Below are positions 11,962 through 22,179 of a stretch of DNA of 64,000 bases, piece after piece. The stretch spans positions 263,466,624-263,530,623 of the forward strand of contig NC_081406.1 of NCBI RefSeq assembly GCF_030272615.1, written 5' to 3'. The stretch comes from Cryptomeria japonica. Taxonomy: Eukaryota > Streptophyta > Pinopsida > Cupressales > Cupressaceae. A program made the position numbers and the translations under genes. The notes below the pieces were generated by a model. The model did not search any database. It was not told the DNA's origin and worked only from the letters and a program-made list of their open reading frames with translations. Each line of letters opens with the position of its first letter. Position 1 is the stretch's first letter.

Positions 11962-12528
11962 AGAAACTCTCTTAGTAGTGCCCCTAAAATAGAGAGGTGA
12001 CTTAGGCTCCTTACTTGCACTCTAAGCAACAAAATCTCTTGCATGTTGGCTCAAAAAATTAAGAGGGGGATTCTCTCATAGCACTATATTCTCATTGGAC
12101 CTAAACAACGTGATCCCCAAAGAAGTTAGTGGTGGGGGACCAAAATTTAAACCCCTACAAAATCCAAAATCACTAGAGGAGGCAAAAAATTCTAGACCCA
12201 AAGTCGATTTAGGGATAGACCCAACACCCTTAAGTCTTCTTTGGAGCAAGTTGTCCAATAAAAAATCATCCTTAGATTCCTCAAACAAGAGAGACTCCCC
12301 AACCATACAATCCTTGTCTACAACACAAACACCATCCCCCCTTTAGACCATAACTTCTCAACGTTGCTCGAGAAAAAAACATCTTACTAGAAGCTTCCTT
12401 CCTAGCCTCCAAGTGACACTAAGCATGCAAATGAGTTTCCAAGAGGATTTTGAGAAGTGACCTGGATCATCTTCAACTACTTCCCCATCACCGTTTGCAT
12501 CCTCCTAGAGCAATCCTTGTGAACTCTT
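11962..12528 (-). other. Coding-like remnant right of solo LTR C
   Basis: The minus strand at 12,076-12,306 gives SIPKSTLGLEFFASSSDFGF and nearby sequence of unknown family. The complementary strand also happens to be open here. It is interpreted as part of the older sequence into which LTR C inserted. There is no assignable function. Confidence 0.25.
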
Positions 12529-12999
12529 GTGCTAGAAGACTTGTTACTTTTAAACACTTCTTACTTGTTGATTTATCATGAGTCTAACTCTCTTATGGTC
12601 TATGCTAGTGACCTAACTATTTATTTTCCCTACACTCATTTGATACATCTAGGGATGATGCTCGATATGCATGATACATCATTTTTAGCTACTTTAGCTA
12701 CTCATTATTCTATTGAGCCTTATGATGTATTCCCCACCTCCATATCATTTGTTTCATGTTCTCTTAATGTGACATCTTATAGGGAGCTTCAAGATAGTGA
12801 GCGTGAGCTACCTTTCTTCATGCATAATGGTGTTGTCTCTTATGATCTAACATTTCTTTATCATCTTATGCTTCTACATTGTATTTTGTTTTATTACATA
12901 ATGATGTTAAACATTCCAAAGATTGTTCCAAAATATGTTAATTATTTAGTGATTCATGAAGCTTCATTGATTTATCTCACATTACAAGATGATATTTAA
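12529..12999 (+). CDS. Unrecognised 156-codon reading frame
   Basis: An uninterrupted frame of 156 codons begins MLEDLLLLNTSYLLIYHESN. It is rich in Leu, Tyr, His and Met. It has no domain I recognise and no clear membrane-segment pattern. Coding-like sequence seems to continue for about 150 bp past its stop, so it may be the leftover of a larger broken frame, perhaps of a transposable element. No promoter, intron borders or paralogue in the window supports it as a gene. Confidence 0.2.
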   Translation: MLEDLLLLNTSYLLIYHESNSLMVYASDLTIYFPYTHLIHLGMMLDMHDTSFLATLATHYSIEPYDVFPTSISFVSCSLNVTSYRELQDSERELPFFMHNGVVSYDLTFLYHLMLLHCILFYYIMMLNIPKIVPKYVNYLVIHEASLIYLTLQDDI

Positions 13000-13269
13000 G
13001 TTAATTTCTCTAATTATGCTTTATTGCATGCTAATTATGACTAATTAGATGATGATCCCTTGTGGATGAACTTAGACTCAATTTTAAAAATATACCACTA
13101 CAATGACTTGATTCCTTCTACTTATTGTATATTTTTACACTTGTCAATCATATTCATCCATAATCCATCTGGATGAGATACTTTTTTAATACCATCACCT
13201 ATAAGGAAAATCAAGAGAGAAAAAAATAGTAACCGCCATACAAATGATAGGTGTCACTTAAGATTAGTA

Positions 13270-13431
13270 TGAATTTATTGTTTTCCTTTAAAGCTGCCGT
13301 TTTCTTCTAGGTGTGGATGAGGATTTAAATGAAGGTATGGTGATCATGTTTTCGCAGAACCATTTCTGATCTCTGAGTTATTTTGCATCTCACCAGAGGC
13401 AGCCGCACTTTACATACTGCCACTGCATAAG
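13270..13431 (+). other. Possible non-coding 5' exon of the 90-aa gene
   Basis: This stretch is less AT-rich than its surroundings and ends CACTGCATAAG followed by GTATGC, a good plant splice donor at 13,432. The next strong acceptor-like site in front of an ATG is at 16,661-16,662. I infer, without transcript data, that this is a 5' UTR exon. The start of the exon and the promoter are not defined. No clear TATA box was chosen. Confidence 0.3.
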
Positions 13432-16400
13432 GTATGCAATTTATAGAGCTTTTTTCAACTGTTATAATATGGAATTACAGTTTAATGGCGTCGTTTTCTG
13501 CTCTGTATTGTGTGTTTTGCAATAGTTTCCTCTGCCTTTCCATTGCTGTTTGACATTTTCATGAGTTTTTTATTGTATGTCGTCAATATGTGTTTATGCT
13601 TAAAATTGTGATGTTTTTATATGCAATTATGGTGTTTGAGTTAATGATTTCCTGGTTATATTTCAATGTGATTTAGGGGTAAATTCTCGGTATTTGTTTT
13701 GTCCTGCCGGCCCTAAGATTCAAACCAGCAGTGATTTCGGTTTGGAAGAGTGAAATCCTATTAGGCTGGGTCCCATGGGGGCCTGGGTTCTATTTTTATG
13801 AAAAATGCGGTCCCATAAAAAAGTAGGAGCTTCTATATTGAGGGGAAGATTCCAAATGATTGTGTAGTCCGAAATATAGGCTAAATATAGGCTAGGTCCA
13901 TGGGGCCTGGGCTCTATTTTTATGAAAAAAACTGTCCCATAAAAATTTTTTTTTGGGCCTCAGGATCATTTGGAATCTTCCCTAAAAGTAGGAGCTTCTA
14001 TTTTTAGGGGAAGATTCCAAATGATCTTGTAGTCCCAAATTCCAAATTTATTTATTTATTTATTTTTCATGAGACAGCTTTTTTCATAAAAATAGAACCC
14101 AAGTCCCAATGAGATCCAGCCTAATATTAATACTGTTCCTGGTGGTCGCCTAATACTAATACTGATACTAATACTGTTCATGGGACCTCCATAAAAATAG
14201 AGCTCAAACCGATGGGACCCAGCCTAATATTGTTCATGGGACCACCAGCTTCCTTCAATTTAGGAACTTAAATTTTTAAGTAGAAATGCACTCATGGGAC
14301 CACCTGTTTTAAAAAATTGTTAAAAAAATATATACTATTACCCACTATTTTTTTTAGGAAGCCCCCTCCATGGGACCGCAGCCTTATTCATATTTCTTTA
14401 TGGAAGATTTTTAACTGTGCTTGAGGTTTGTTACGAAAATTTTAACTGTAACTGTGGTTTGGGGGAGAGAGTCTCCTATTCATATTCTTCTTCAATTATG
14501 CTTGGGGAAATGAAAGTTTGGAAATTGTATTTCTTGACCGGGAATTTTACCTATAATTGTGTTACGGACTTCTAAAATCTGTTATTCATTTTCCTAGCTA
14601 GACAAATTTAATTTTAGCTGTGGACTGGAAGACTTGAAACCTAAAATTTATAAATCTAGCTTAAGAATTTCAATTAATTTTAAGTCTGTAACTATGATTT
14701 TGATTCATTGTTTAAGCACATAAGATTTTTTTTGACCTGAGAGAACTGAGATGTGCACTTTGATATGTGGCCTTGAGATGTGAACTTTGATATGTAACCT
14801 GAGAGAACTGAGATGTGAACTTTGATACGTGATCGGAGAGAATTGAGTAAAGTAATTGTAATCATGCACTGGAACAATGAAAAGCTAAGATTCTCTTTTC
14901 TGCAATGTGCATTGAGATTTTCGACTGTAATAAAAGTTTGAAAACCATATTTCAAGAATCAATTTTTTTCTTTTGATTATGCTTCTGCATTTCATATTTG
15001 TAGCTCAAAAAATTAAACTTCGATCTCGATTTGCAAGAGTGAAATTACGACATTCATATTTCCAGCTTAAAATTAAACTTCTATTGCTAATTGAAAGGGT
15101 AAAAGTTTAAAATTCACATTTCTAGCTCTAGAATTTCAACTATAATTGTGATTTATTGATCTATTACTTGAATTTACTTTGCATTTGCTGACCCTGAGAT
15201 TTCATAAGCAGCTTATAGTATTTTAGAATTTAACTGCAATCATACTTTCGAAACTGAAAACCTAAGATTCATTTATCTGGTTTGAGAATTTCAATTTTTA
15301 TTGTGCTTCAAATGGAAGGGATTCAGATTTCAAGCTTGAAAGCTTTCCCTTTATTTTGCTTTAAGAGCAGTGAAAGTCCAACGTAGAATTGAACAATAAC
15401 GCTTTAGATTTTTATTGCAAAGGGGAAATCTAACATTTATTAATCTGGTTTGAGAACTTATACTGTTATTGTGCTTTCGTAGATAGAAAACCTGAGATTT
15501 GCATTTTTAGTTGAATAATTTTCACCATAGTTGTGCTTCAGAAGAGTGAAAGTCCAATATTTATACTCTAGATTGAAAACATTAGTTCAAGAATTTTCAC
15601 CTTAATGGTGCTTTGGAAGAGTGAATGTCCAATATTTATACTCTAGATTGAAAACTTTAGTTCAAGAATTAATGTCTAATATTTATACCATTTATACACT
15701 AGATTGAAAACATTAGTTTTAACCATAGTGGTGCTTCGGAAGAGTGAATGTCCAATATTTATACTCTAGATTGAAAACATGACTTCACTTACTCTTTAGA
15801 AGAGTGAAATATTCAGTCTCTTAAGTCATATTTCCAAATTTGCAGAGTTTGAATTGTGATTCATATCTTAGTGAGAAAAGTGTAATATTTAATTTTGCTG
15901 TGAAAAAGAGTGAAAAATGGAGATTCATATTTCTTGCGTAACCACCATGATTTAAATTATAATTGTGATTTATTGCTTTTCAACTTCAATTTGTCTTACC
16001 AAGTTTAGATGTGAGGTTTGAACCCTGATAAGACAGCTCAAAGAATTGAAAATTTAAGCTGTAATTGTGCTTTGGACAACAGTAATAATGGATTGAAAGT
16101 GCTAACTGTAATTGTGCTTGGGTGGATTAGAATGTTTACCCTAATTGTATTAGGGAAGAATGAAAAATTGAGAATTGTATTTTTAGACCAAGAATTTTAG
16201 CCCTGATTGTGAAATCTGAAAGTCATTTAGAAGGCTACCAGGAATTCGATGAAACAGACACTTCTCAAGCAATTCTACATTGTGGTTGAGCTACTTATAT
16301 TTCAACCGAATTTTTGTGTATGCACTCACCACATTTATAGCTTACAAATACAAATGGGTGAGCAATTGCGTAAAAGAGGCTGTAAGTCTTGCCTTCTATA

Positions 16401-16662
16401 TTTTCAAACTCTCTAAATTTCAGCCTCTACACATGAATCCTAACTTTGTTATTCATGTTTGTGTGAATAACAAGGATGAACAGTCTTTAACACCTTACTA
16501 AACTAATGCCGTGTCTCTTTCTCTTGTTTGGAAAGACTTGGATATCTTTTTTTATTAAGGCAAACATCATATATTAAACTACATTTTGTTCATCCCACAT
16601 GTTAAACAAAACAATTTTATTTTTCTTTAAGTTTAGATCTGATTGGGTATTTTCTCTTGCAG
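13432..16662 (+). other. Probable 3.2-kb 5' UTR intron
   Basis: It runs from a GTATGC donor to TTTTCTCTTGCAG, a pyrimidine-rich acceptor directly before GCAATGGCG. The interior is T-rich. It contains a foldback element near its left end (13,757-14,231). From about 14,400 to 16,200 there is a string of diverged repeats of a sentence-like unit built on 'AATTGTGCTTYGGAAGAGTGAAA' and 'CATATTTCTAGCTYAAGAATTT'. The clearest tandem copies are at 15,530-15,780. The frames inside (14,692-14,955 minus, 16,018-16,200 and 16,280-16,501 plus) have no support. Confidence 0.4.
13757..14231. mobile_element. Foldback / MITE-like element in the intron
   Basis: The left end reads TATTAGGCTGGGTCCCAT, then 'CTATTTTTATG' and 'GGTCCCAT'. 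The right end, reverse-complemented, reads TATTAGGCTGGGTCCCAT, then 'CTATTTTTATGG' and 'GGTCCCATG'. Inside is a second hairpin: GATCATTTGGAATCTTCCC at about 13,963 pairs with GGGGAAGATTCCAAATGATC at about 14,008. There is no coding capacity, as expected of a MITE or foldback transposon. The target duplication is unclear. Confidence 0.65.
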
Positions 16663-16665
16663 GCA

Positions 16666-16938
16666 ATGGCGAATCCTGTAAAATCAAATGAATTGCAAAA
16701 TCTTTTTAAATGTGTTTCTGATATTTGTAGTCAGATTGATGAAGAAATTGATGAAGCAGTTAAAGGAATAGTAGCAAGATATCCTGCACATGGTATCAAA
16801 GAGAGTGATGTCATAGCAGCGGAGAAAGCTGCAAAGAAATTCCAGGAAGCATATGATAAATTTGCTGCTTTCTGCAATTCTCGAAGGGAGTTATACTACA
16901 AACAAAAAATTGAACGGGGTGATGCTCCTACTTTTTAG
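16666..16938 (+). CDS. Small helical protein, 90 aa, family unrecognised
   Basis: This is the best candidate host gene in the window. The frame starts at the first ATG after a strong splice acceptor and runs without interruption to TAG. It encodes MANPVKSNELQNLFKCVSDI and on to the end ...KIERGDAPTF. The composition is balanced and charged, with three predicted amphipathic helices: about residues 8-36 (QIDEEIDEAVKGI), 46-68 (AAEKAAKKFQEAYDKFAAF) and 69-83. There is no signal peptide, membrane segment or zinc motif. It looks like a small soluble subunit or adaptor of a larger complex, but I cannot name the family. A TTG three codons upstream is in frame but lies across the splice site, so the ATG is preferred. 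No upstream coding exon was found. Confidence 0.6.
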   Translation: MANPVKSNELQNLFKCVSDICSQIDEEIDEAVKGIVARYPAHGIKESDVIAAEKAAKKFQEAYDKFAAFCNSRRELYYKQKIERGDAPTF

Positions 16939-16943
16939 ATTAT

Positions 16944-17017
16944 CTATCCAAGCTGTTTGATAACATATCTCATAACTGAACTATCCAAGCTGTTTGAGAA
17001 TATATCTCATAACTGAA
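16944..17017 (+). repeat. 37-bp tandem duplication in the 3' UTR
   Basis: Two adjacent 37-bp copies begin CTATCCAAGCTGTTTGA and end CTCATAACTGAA, differing at two positions. They begin six bases after the stop codon of the 90-aa gene, so they would lie in its 3' UTR. Confidence 0.9.
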
Positions 17018-17677
17018 CTATAGTTTTGCTGTGTATATGCCATCAACCTGATGTGTCTGTTAGTCTCTTAGTTTGCTGTCACTAGTCTTTTGGAGTTGTT
17101 GTCAATAGTCACAGTTCATGGTCTATCGTTTCTAGTATACTGTTGAACAAATTAGTTAGTAGTCATTTGTGTTAGCAAATTTAGAGGAGAGTTGTTGAGT
17201 TCATTTGATCTATAAATATGTACACCTCTTAATGTATAAAGAAACAGAATATTTTATTGTGTTTTCTGTTTTTCTTCCATTTTTATTAAAACAAGAATTA
17301 TATATAATTTGTATCCTAGACATACACGATATAACCATAATATTTAAAAAAATAAAAATTATAGCTGTGTTTATGGTGTCTCTTGAAATTTTTTATATAT
17401 TTTTGTCTCCGCCTCTGCGTCTGCGTGATCATAAAAAAATGTTTTTGATATTAATAGTAGCAAAACATGAGTGTTGTCCAAGATAGTAGGAGCAATTAAC
17501 ATAACATAATAACAACACCTATAACAAAACAGTTCTAAAGATGTCTTAGAAGACTATCATCATGAAAATAAGTTATTAAGTCTAACCAAGATGATATGAA
17601 ACAGAAAAAGATAAGCTAAAAGGGATGAAATTCTATCCAATTTTGTATCCAACCTGATGATATACATTGGTCCAATC
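17018..17677. other. AT-rich downstream region, no gene seen
   Basis: This holds the probable remainder of the 3' UTR of the 90-aa gene and AT-rich intergenic sequence. The 93-codon plus frame at 17,205-17,486 is Phe/Ile/Leu-rich and typical of AT-rich DNA. I see no other feature. Confidence 0.5.
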
Positions 17678-18324
17678 CTAAGTTAGGAACTTGTAAAGTT
17701 CCATGCAACTTTCATCCTCTTTGGCATTCTTTTCAATCACTTCTTGTTGGAGAAGGCTGAGTGTGGTGGTCGAGTTGTGCATCACACGAAGACGAAATCT
17801 AGAGAGGCTAGTCATTTTGCTTTCCAACTCTGTCAATCTCCCATTGGTTTTGTTGAGCTCTGCCTCCAAATTCGCACACTTCGAACAGGGCCCTACCAAA
17901 ATATTTCCACAGGTCGTAGCTGAAATCTTCACACCCCCTTCCACTTCCTTGGACACCATTTCCTGGGTAATGTCAATAGGTCCATTAGTAGAGTCTGAAA
18001 CATGAGTTGAGTTGTAGGCCGACTCCAAGTCCTCTTCATTTTTCTCCTCTTCGATCGTCATCATCTTTGACCCCGAATTTTCAATAATTTTTTTTTCATT
18101 TTTTCAACAAGCTTAGAAGCAAGCCTATTAGATCTCGTCGTGGTATTAGTTTCCTTCGCCACCTCATCTTCAGATCCCACCTCATGAATGGTGAGCTTGG
18201 CTTTTTTGGTAGAAGTTCTTCCTTTTTTTGGGGGAGGGGGTTTTTCTTTTTCCTTCAACAATGTCAATGTCAAACGCAATGTTTTTGTGGGTAGGGATTT
18301 CAGGAGAGCTTTGGAAAGCCCCAA
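17678..18324 (-). pseudogene. Unknown coiled-coil-like coding remnant
   Basis: Two overlapping minus-strand frames follow each other. The first (18,324 down to 18,061) is Lys/Pro-rich with EKEKPPPPKKGRTSTKKAK. The second (18,064 down to 17,678) is acidic and then heptad-like: NLEAELNKTNGRLTELESKM, ending SCMELYKFLT. Together they look like one protein interrupted by a frame change, or two exons. The C-terminal ELYKFL motif recurs on the opposite strand at about 18,955, in a second degraded copy. No known family was recognised. It is either an element-encoded ORF or a decayed host gene. Confidence 0.4.
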
Positions 18325-18493
18325 GCTTCAACTTTTTGATGCATTTTTTCCGGCTAGGTCTTGGAACATCAAGGACACTTAGAGAAGTGGGGCGAATTAG
18401 TGGAAATATAAGACCTTGGTGGATGGGAATAGGTTTATGGTCTTGAGATTTGGCAAATGTTACTTCTAAATCATTTATGTTTTAGTTGTTAAA
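18325..18493. other. Short spacer
   Basis: AT-rich sequence between the coiled-coil remnant and the left copy of the 26-bp direct repeat. Nothing recognised. Confidence 0.4.
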
Positions 18494-19229
18494 ATTTGAT
18501 AATTAACAAGATCAATTATGGAGTTTTGTATGCATGTGTTGTAAACAACTATATCCTTTTTGAAACATATTTCTTTATTGAATAAAACGTTGCATTCTTT
18601 CGAAGCTTCTATTAAAGAAGCTTCGGACCCCAAGAATGGGGACAAGCCGCCAATTCCGCTTCACCAAGGCCTTCTCTTATGACTTGGATTTTCCAAGGGC
18701 ACAATTTGGAGCAGAATAGGGAGGGCAATGTTGTTGATAGTGAATTCCCACAAGGGATCTCTACCATGGAGCAAATCAAGAGTATCAAGATAGAGGTCAA
18801 GATGATCCTGAACCGAATTGAAAGCCTGGCGTCGCTCCTCAATGTGAAGGCCATCATTGATGAGGTTAAAGAACTGAAATGAAGGATGAACGTTTGTGAT
18901 ACTTAGGTTATCAGTGAATACTGCGAACAATGATGTTGATAAGGAGGAGGCCAGGGAACTGTATAAGTTCCTCTTCAATGAATGGAACATGGTCGTAGAT
19001 ATGACGGGTTCGCAAGTCGACCCCTTTTGGTTGGGACTTGTGTCCCTTGTTTTGTTGGTTCTAATGCTTGGCGTTTTTTGGTTCTAAAAGACTTTGGCTT
19101 TTAACTGTTTTTGTGTTGTTATAGTGTTGTAAGGGTGATGCTGATAGTTCATGCTATGTATAGGGTCACTGCCCTAGTTCTCACTGCTTTTTTAATAAAA
19201 AACATTTGATAATTAACCAGATCAATTAT
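18494..19229 (+). mobile_element. Retroposed segment with 26-bp target duplications
   Basis: A 26-bp direct repeat starting ATTTGATAATTAAC (18,494-18,519 and 19,204-19,229, one mismatch) flanks 684 bp. The enclosed segment ends GCTTTTTTAATAAAAAAC, a short A-rich tail directly before the right repeat. That layout fits LINE-driven insertion of a 5'-truncated transcript. The content includes coding-like fragments: one with EQIKSIKIEVKMILNRIESL, another with DKEEARELYKFLFNEW. These are broken by stops and frame changes. They resemble the minus-strand remnant at 17,678-18,064. Confidence 0.55.
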
Positions 19230-19869
19230 TGAGCTATTCATTCAAGATTTAAAATCTTATGCATTTTCAACGAGGACATGAAAACAACCATCAATTACTT
19301 AAATTCAAAGTTAGATCTTGCTTTGTTTTGAATTCATGAGGTTTTTCTAATTAATTGCAACCAATCCAACAAACATAATATATTCTTTATATTGACAATC
19401 TTAATTTAACTTGTACAAGAATATAAACAATTTCTTTTAAATATTATTTATTTTCTAGATATGTCACAACAAAGGTTGAATTTTGAATCTATAAGAAAAA
19501 AAGGGAGAGAATATCAAAGGAAATACGAGATGGATATCTCTTATTAAACATACATATGTTAATATAGATTCAAATGATATGAGGAATTTTAAACATGTTT
19601 TTTCATAAGTTTATTGATAGTTACTTTTATTTATGAACAATTTGAAATTCTTATACAATATTGGTCTAAATCCTTCTAGGATAATGATCTTCCTATATCA
19701 TTACCAATACATGTACAAGAGGGGGAAAATCCAACAAAAAATGTCAAAAATATATTATGTAATCTAATAAAATAACCAACTTGCAACTTGATGAGTTAAA
19801 GAAGATTATTAATTCTTGCAATTTGATGGTGGCAAAAGACTATTTTTCTGCCTGAAATTTAAGTTATTT

Positions 19870-19880
<11 letters not shown>
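19230..19880. other. AT-rich spacer, no gene seen
   Basis: Very AT-rich DNA with no sustained coding frame, ending in ATATATAT that runs into the GT tract. Confidence 0.5.

Positions 19881-19964
<84 letters not shown>
19881..19964. repeat. (GT)42 microsatellite
   Basis: 84 bp of perfect GT dinucleotides, directly abutting the left target duplication of the LINE. The Val/Cys frame on plus and the Thr/His frame on minus (19,859-20,524) arise from this tract and the LINE antisense. Confidence 0.97.
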
Positions 19965-19967
<3 letters not shown>

Positions 19968-20207
19968 CATTTGGAAAAAAAACATGGGTGAGGACGAAGA
20001 GCACGGAGGTCTGCAACTAGGTTTTCATCGACGTGGACCACCCTTTCAAGATCGACGACGGGGTCCCTCCTACAAGTGGAGGAGGTGGTAAGGCTTCCTC
20101 CACAGTGGTAAGGCCCTCGATTTCCCCTCATGCTTGCATTCATTATTCCATTTTTATTGTGTCTAGTTTTACTCTTGTTTCTGCTTTGTTGTACATGTTG
20201 TTGCCCA

Positions 20208-22170
20208 ATGGGCCAGCAATCAATAGGGCCAGACATTAATTCGCTCAAGCCATCGGTTTCTACAGTTGAGGAAGATGGATTTAACGGGAAATCTTTTAGA
20301 GATTCCATTGTTGGCTCAACGTTGCAGGTCCCTGATGAAGCTAGGTTTATATTAGTAAGTGATTCCAAACCAGGGAGTGATGGCAGTGGAGGAAACCACG
20401 GTAAGGACCCTCCCTCTCGTTTGCCTAACTTGTCCATTTTTCCTAATGAATCGATGACTAGGGCTATTGACTTAGAAAAAGATAGGTTGCAAGATATTGC
20501 TAGTTTTTTTGCTGCTACAGACATTGATAGATGCCCGACTAGGAAGTTCTTGGATGAATATTGGATGAGAGATGTGTGGATAAATATATTAGGGTTTAAA
20601 TTTTCTTTCTGTAGAATGGTTCAGAAAGGTCTGCTCGTTACTTTCTTTAATGACAATAAATCTCAGGCGAAAATTCTTAAAAAGCAATTTTGGGTCGTGG
20701 GGAAAATAACATTTAGGGCTCTTAAATGGTTTTTTGATGCTAACAATGAGGAAATCATGGCTCTATCTAGCCGCCATTGGATACAAATTAAGAATCTTCC
20801 TCCCATTTTTTGGAACTTCATTCCTCAAATCGTGGAACCAATTGGGAGAATGATTAGGGTAGACCGCACGTCAAACCTGGTTCCTCACCTGGATGCTCGT
20901 AATCTTGTCTCGGTTAACCCCTGTTGTTGATATTCCTAGGTTTTTAGACATTAATCGTGGTGTTGATTGATTTACTTGTCTTGTTGAAACCCTAGGTGGT
21001 CTTAATGCTTGTTTTTTGTGTAAGAAGGAAGGGCACATTAGAAGATCTTGTCCTATTATTAATTCCAAGAAGAAGAGCTCCAAAAACCTTGTTGAGGTTG
21101 CTTCTAAACCTAGTGATTGCCCTTCCTCTTCGACTCCCAATTTGGGTGGCATCTCTCCCTTAGTAGGTGAGCTTGACTCTCTTAATGATGCTATTAATAG
21201 TATCGTTTATGACTTTTCGAGTGAGAAAGATGTAGCTCTCCCTTCTATTAATGATTATGCTATCTTTGGATCCTTCAGTGTTGATCCTCCTCCTCATTTT
21301 GTTGTATCAGAAGCCATCTCATAGTTGGAGGAATCGAAAGATATGGGCTTCCAGGTGGTTACTAGGAAAGACAAGTGGTCTAGGAGAAAGAATGCACAAT
21401 AGCTCGCACTGGAAAAAATTAGGTTGCGTGGACATGTGCAGAAGTGCCCCTCCATGTTAGGCATGGAGGAAGATGTTCTTGAAACTCCTCTTGAGCGTAG
21501 CTTGTCTGATAAAATTGGTAGGCAGTCTCTAGTCAAAACTATCATTAGGAATTTTGAGGGGGGTTGATCGGGGTATCTCTAGCTTGGGGAAGACGGAGAC
21601 AATCGACCCTCCTCTCGGCAATGACCCCATTTTACCAGAGTCCAATCAATTTCAAATTCTTGATTCTTAGTCTAGGCCAATTAAGGATTTGATTGATTAG
21701 GTGAACTCCTGAGAGGAGGGAGATAGCCCTCGCCTTTGTCATGACACCGATGCTACGATATCTGCCCCCCTGTGCTTAGAAAGTTGATTGACGTTGAAAA
21801 TGTGGTCTATGAGATCATCCATGTTGATCCTTTGGTTGGCAGGTCAAACCCTAACAATTCCCCCACACTTGCCCAAGTTGGCATAATTGAGAATGATAAC
21901 CTGCAGGATGGTTCCTCGCTGGGCAACCATGAGTCCGAAGTTGAGATAGACCTGGTTTCCAACTATTTGGTCATGAGTGGTGAGGGGGTTTGGGAGAGAG
22001 GAGTGTTGGATGAGGATATTTCTAAAATAGAGGCTAATACGAGGAGGAAAAGAGGTAGACCCCCAAGATTCAAAAATAAAACTCTCCATTACACAAGAAG
22101 TCTAACCATAAAGCTAGCATGCCCAAGTGTTTTAGCAGCTTCCAAGATGTTAAGGAAGAAAATTAAGTAG
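20208..22170 (+). pseudogene. LINE ORF1 (nucleic-acid-binding protein), broken
   Basis: ORF1 proteins of plant L1 elements bind the element RNA. A start at the ATG of MGQQSIGPDI (20,208) is plausible; the frame reaching further left has a hydrophobic run that is probably UTR. Residues about 90-235 match the DUF4283 pattern: a core around LLVTFFNDNKSQAKILKKQF, then WIQIKNLPPIFW and PIGRMIRVDRTS. A knuckle CFLCKKEGHIRRSC lies at about 21,010-21,051. A basic RRKRGRPPRFKNK segment lies near the end (22,043-22,080). A stop at about 20,930 and at least two later frame changes break it. The final frame ends at TAG 22,168-22,170, nine bases before ORF2. Confidence 0.8.
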
Positions 22171-22179
22171 TTGTTGAGT

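Noticed and set aside
19859-20524. 221-codon minus-strand frame
   Set aside because: It is the antisense of LINE ORF1 plus the CA side of the GT tract.
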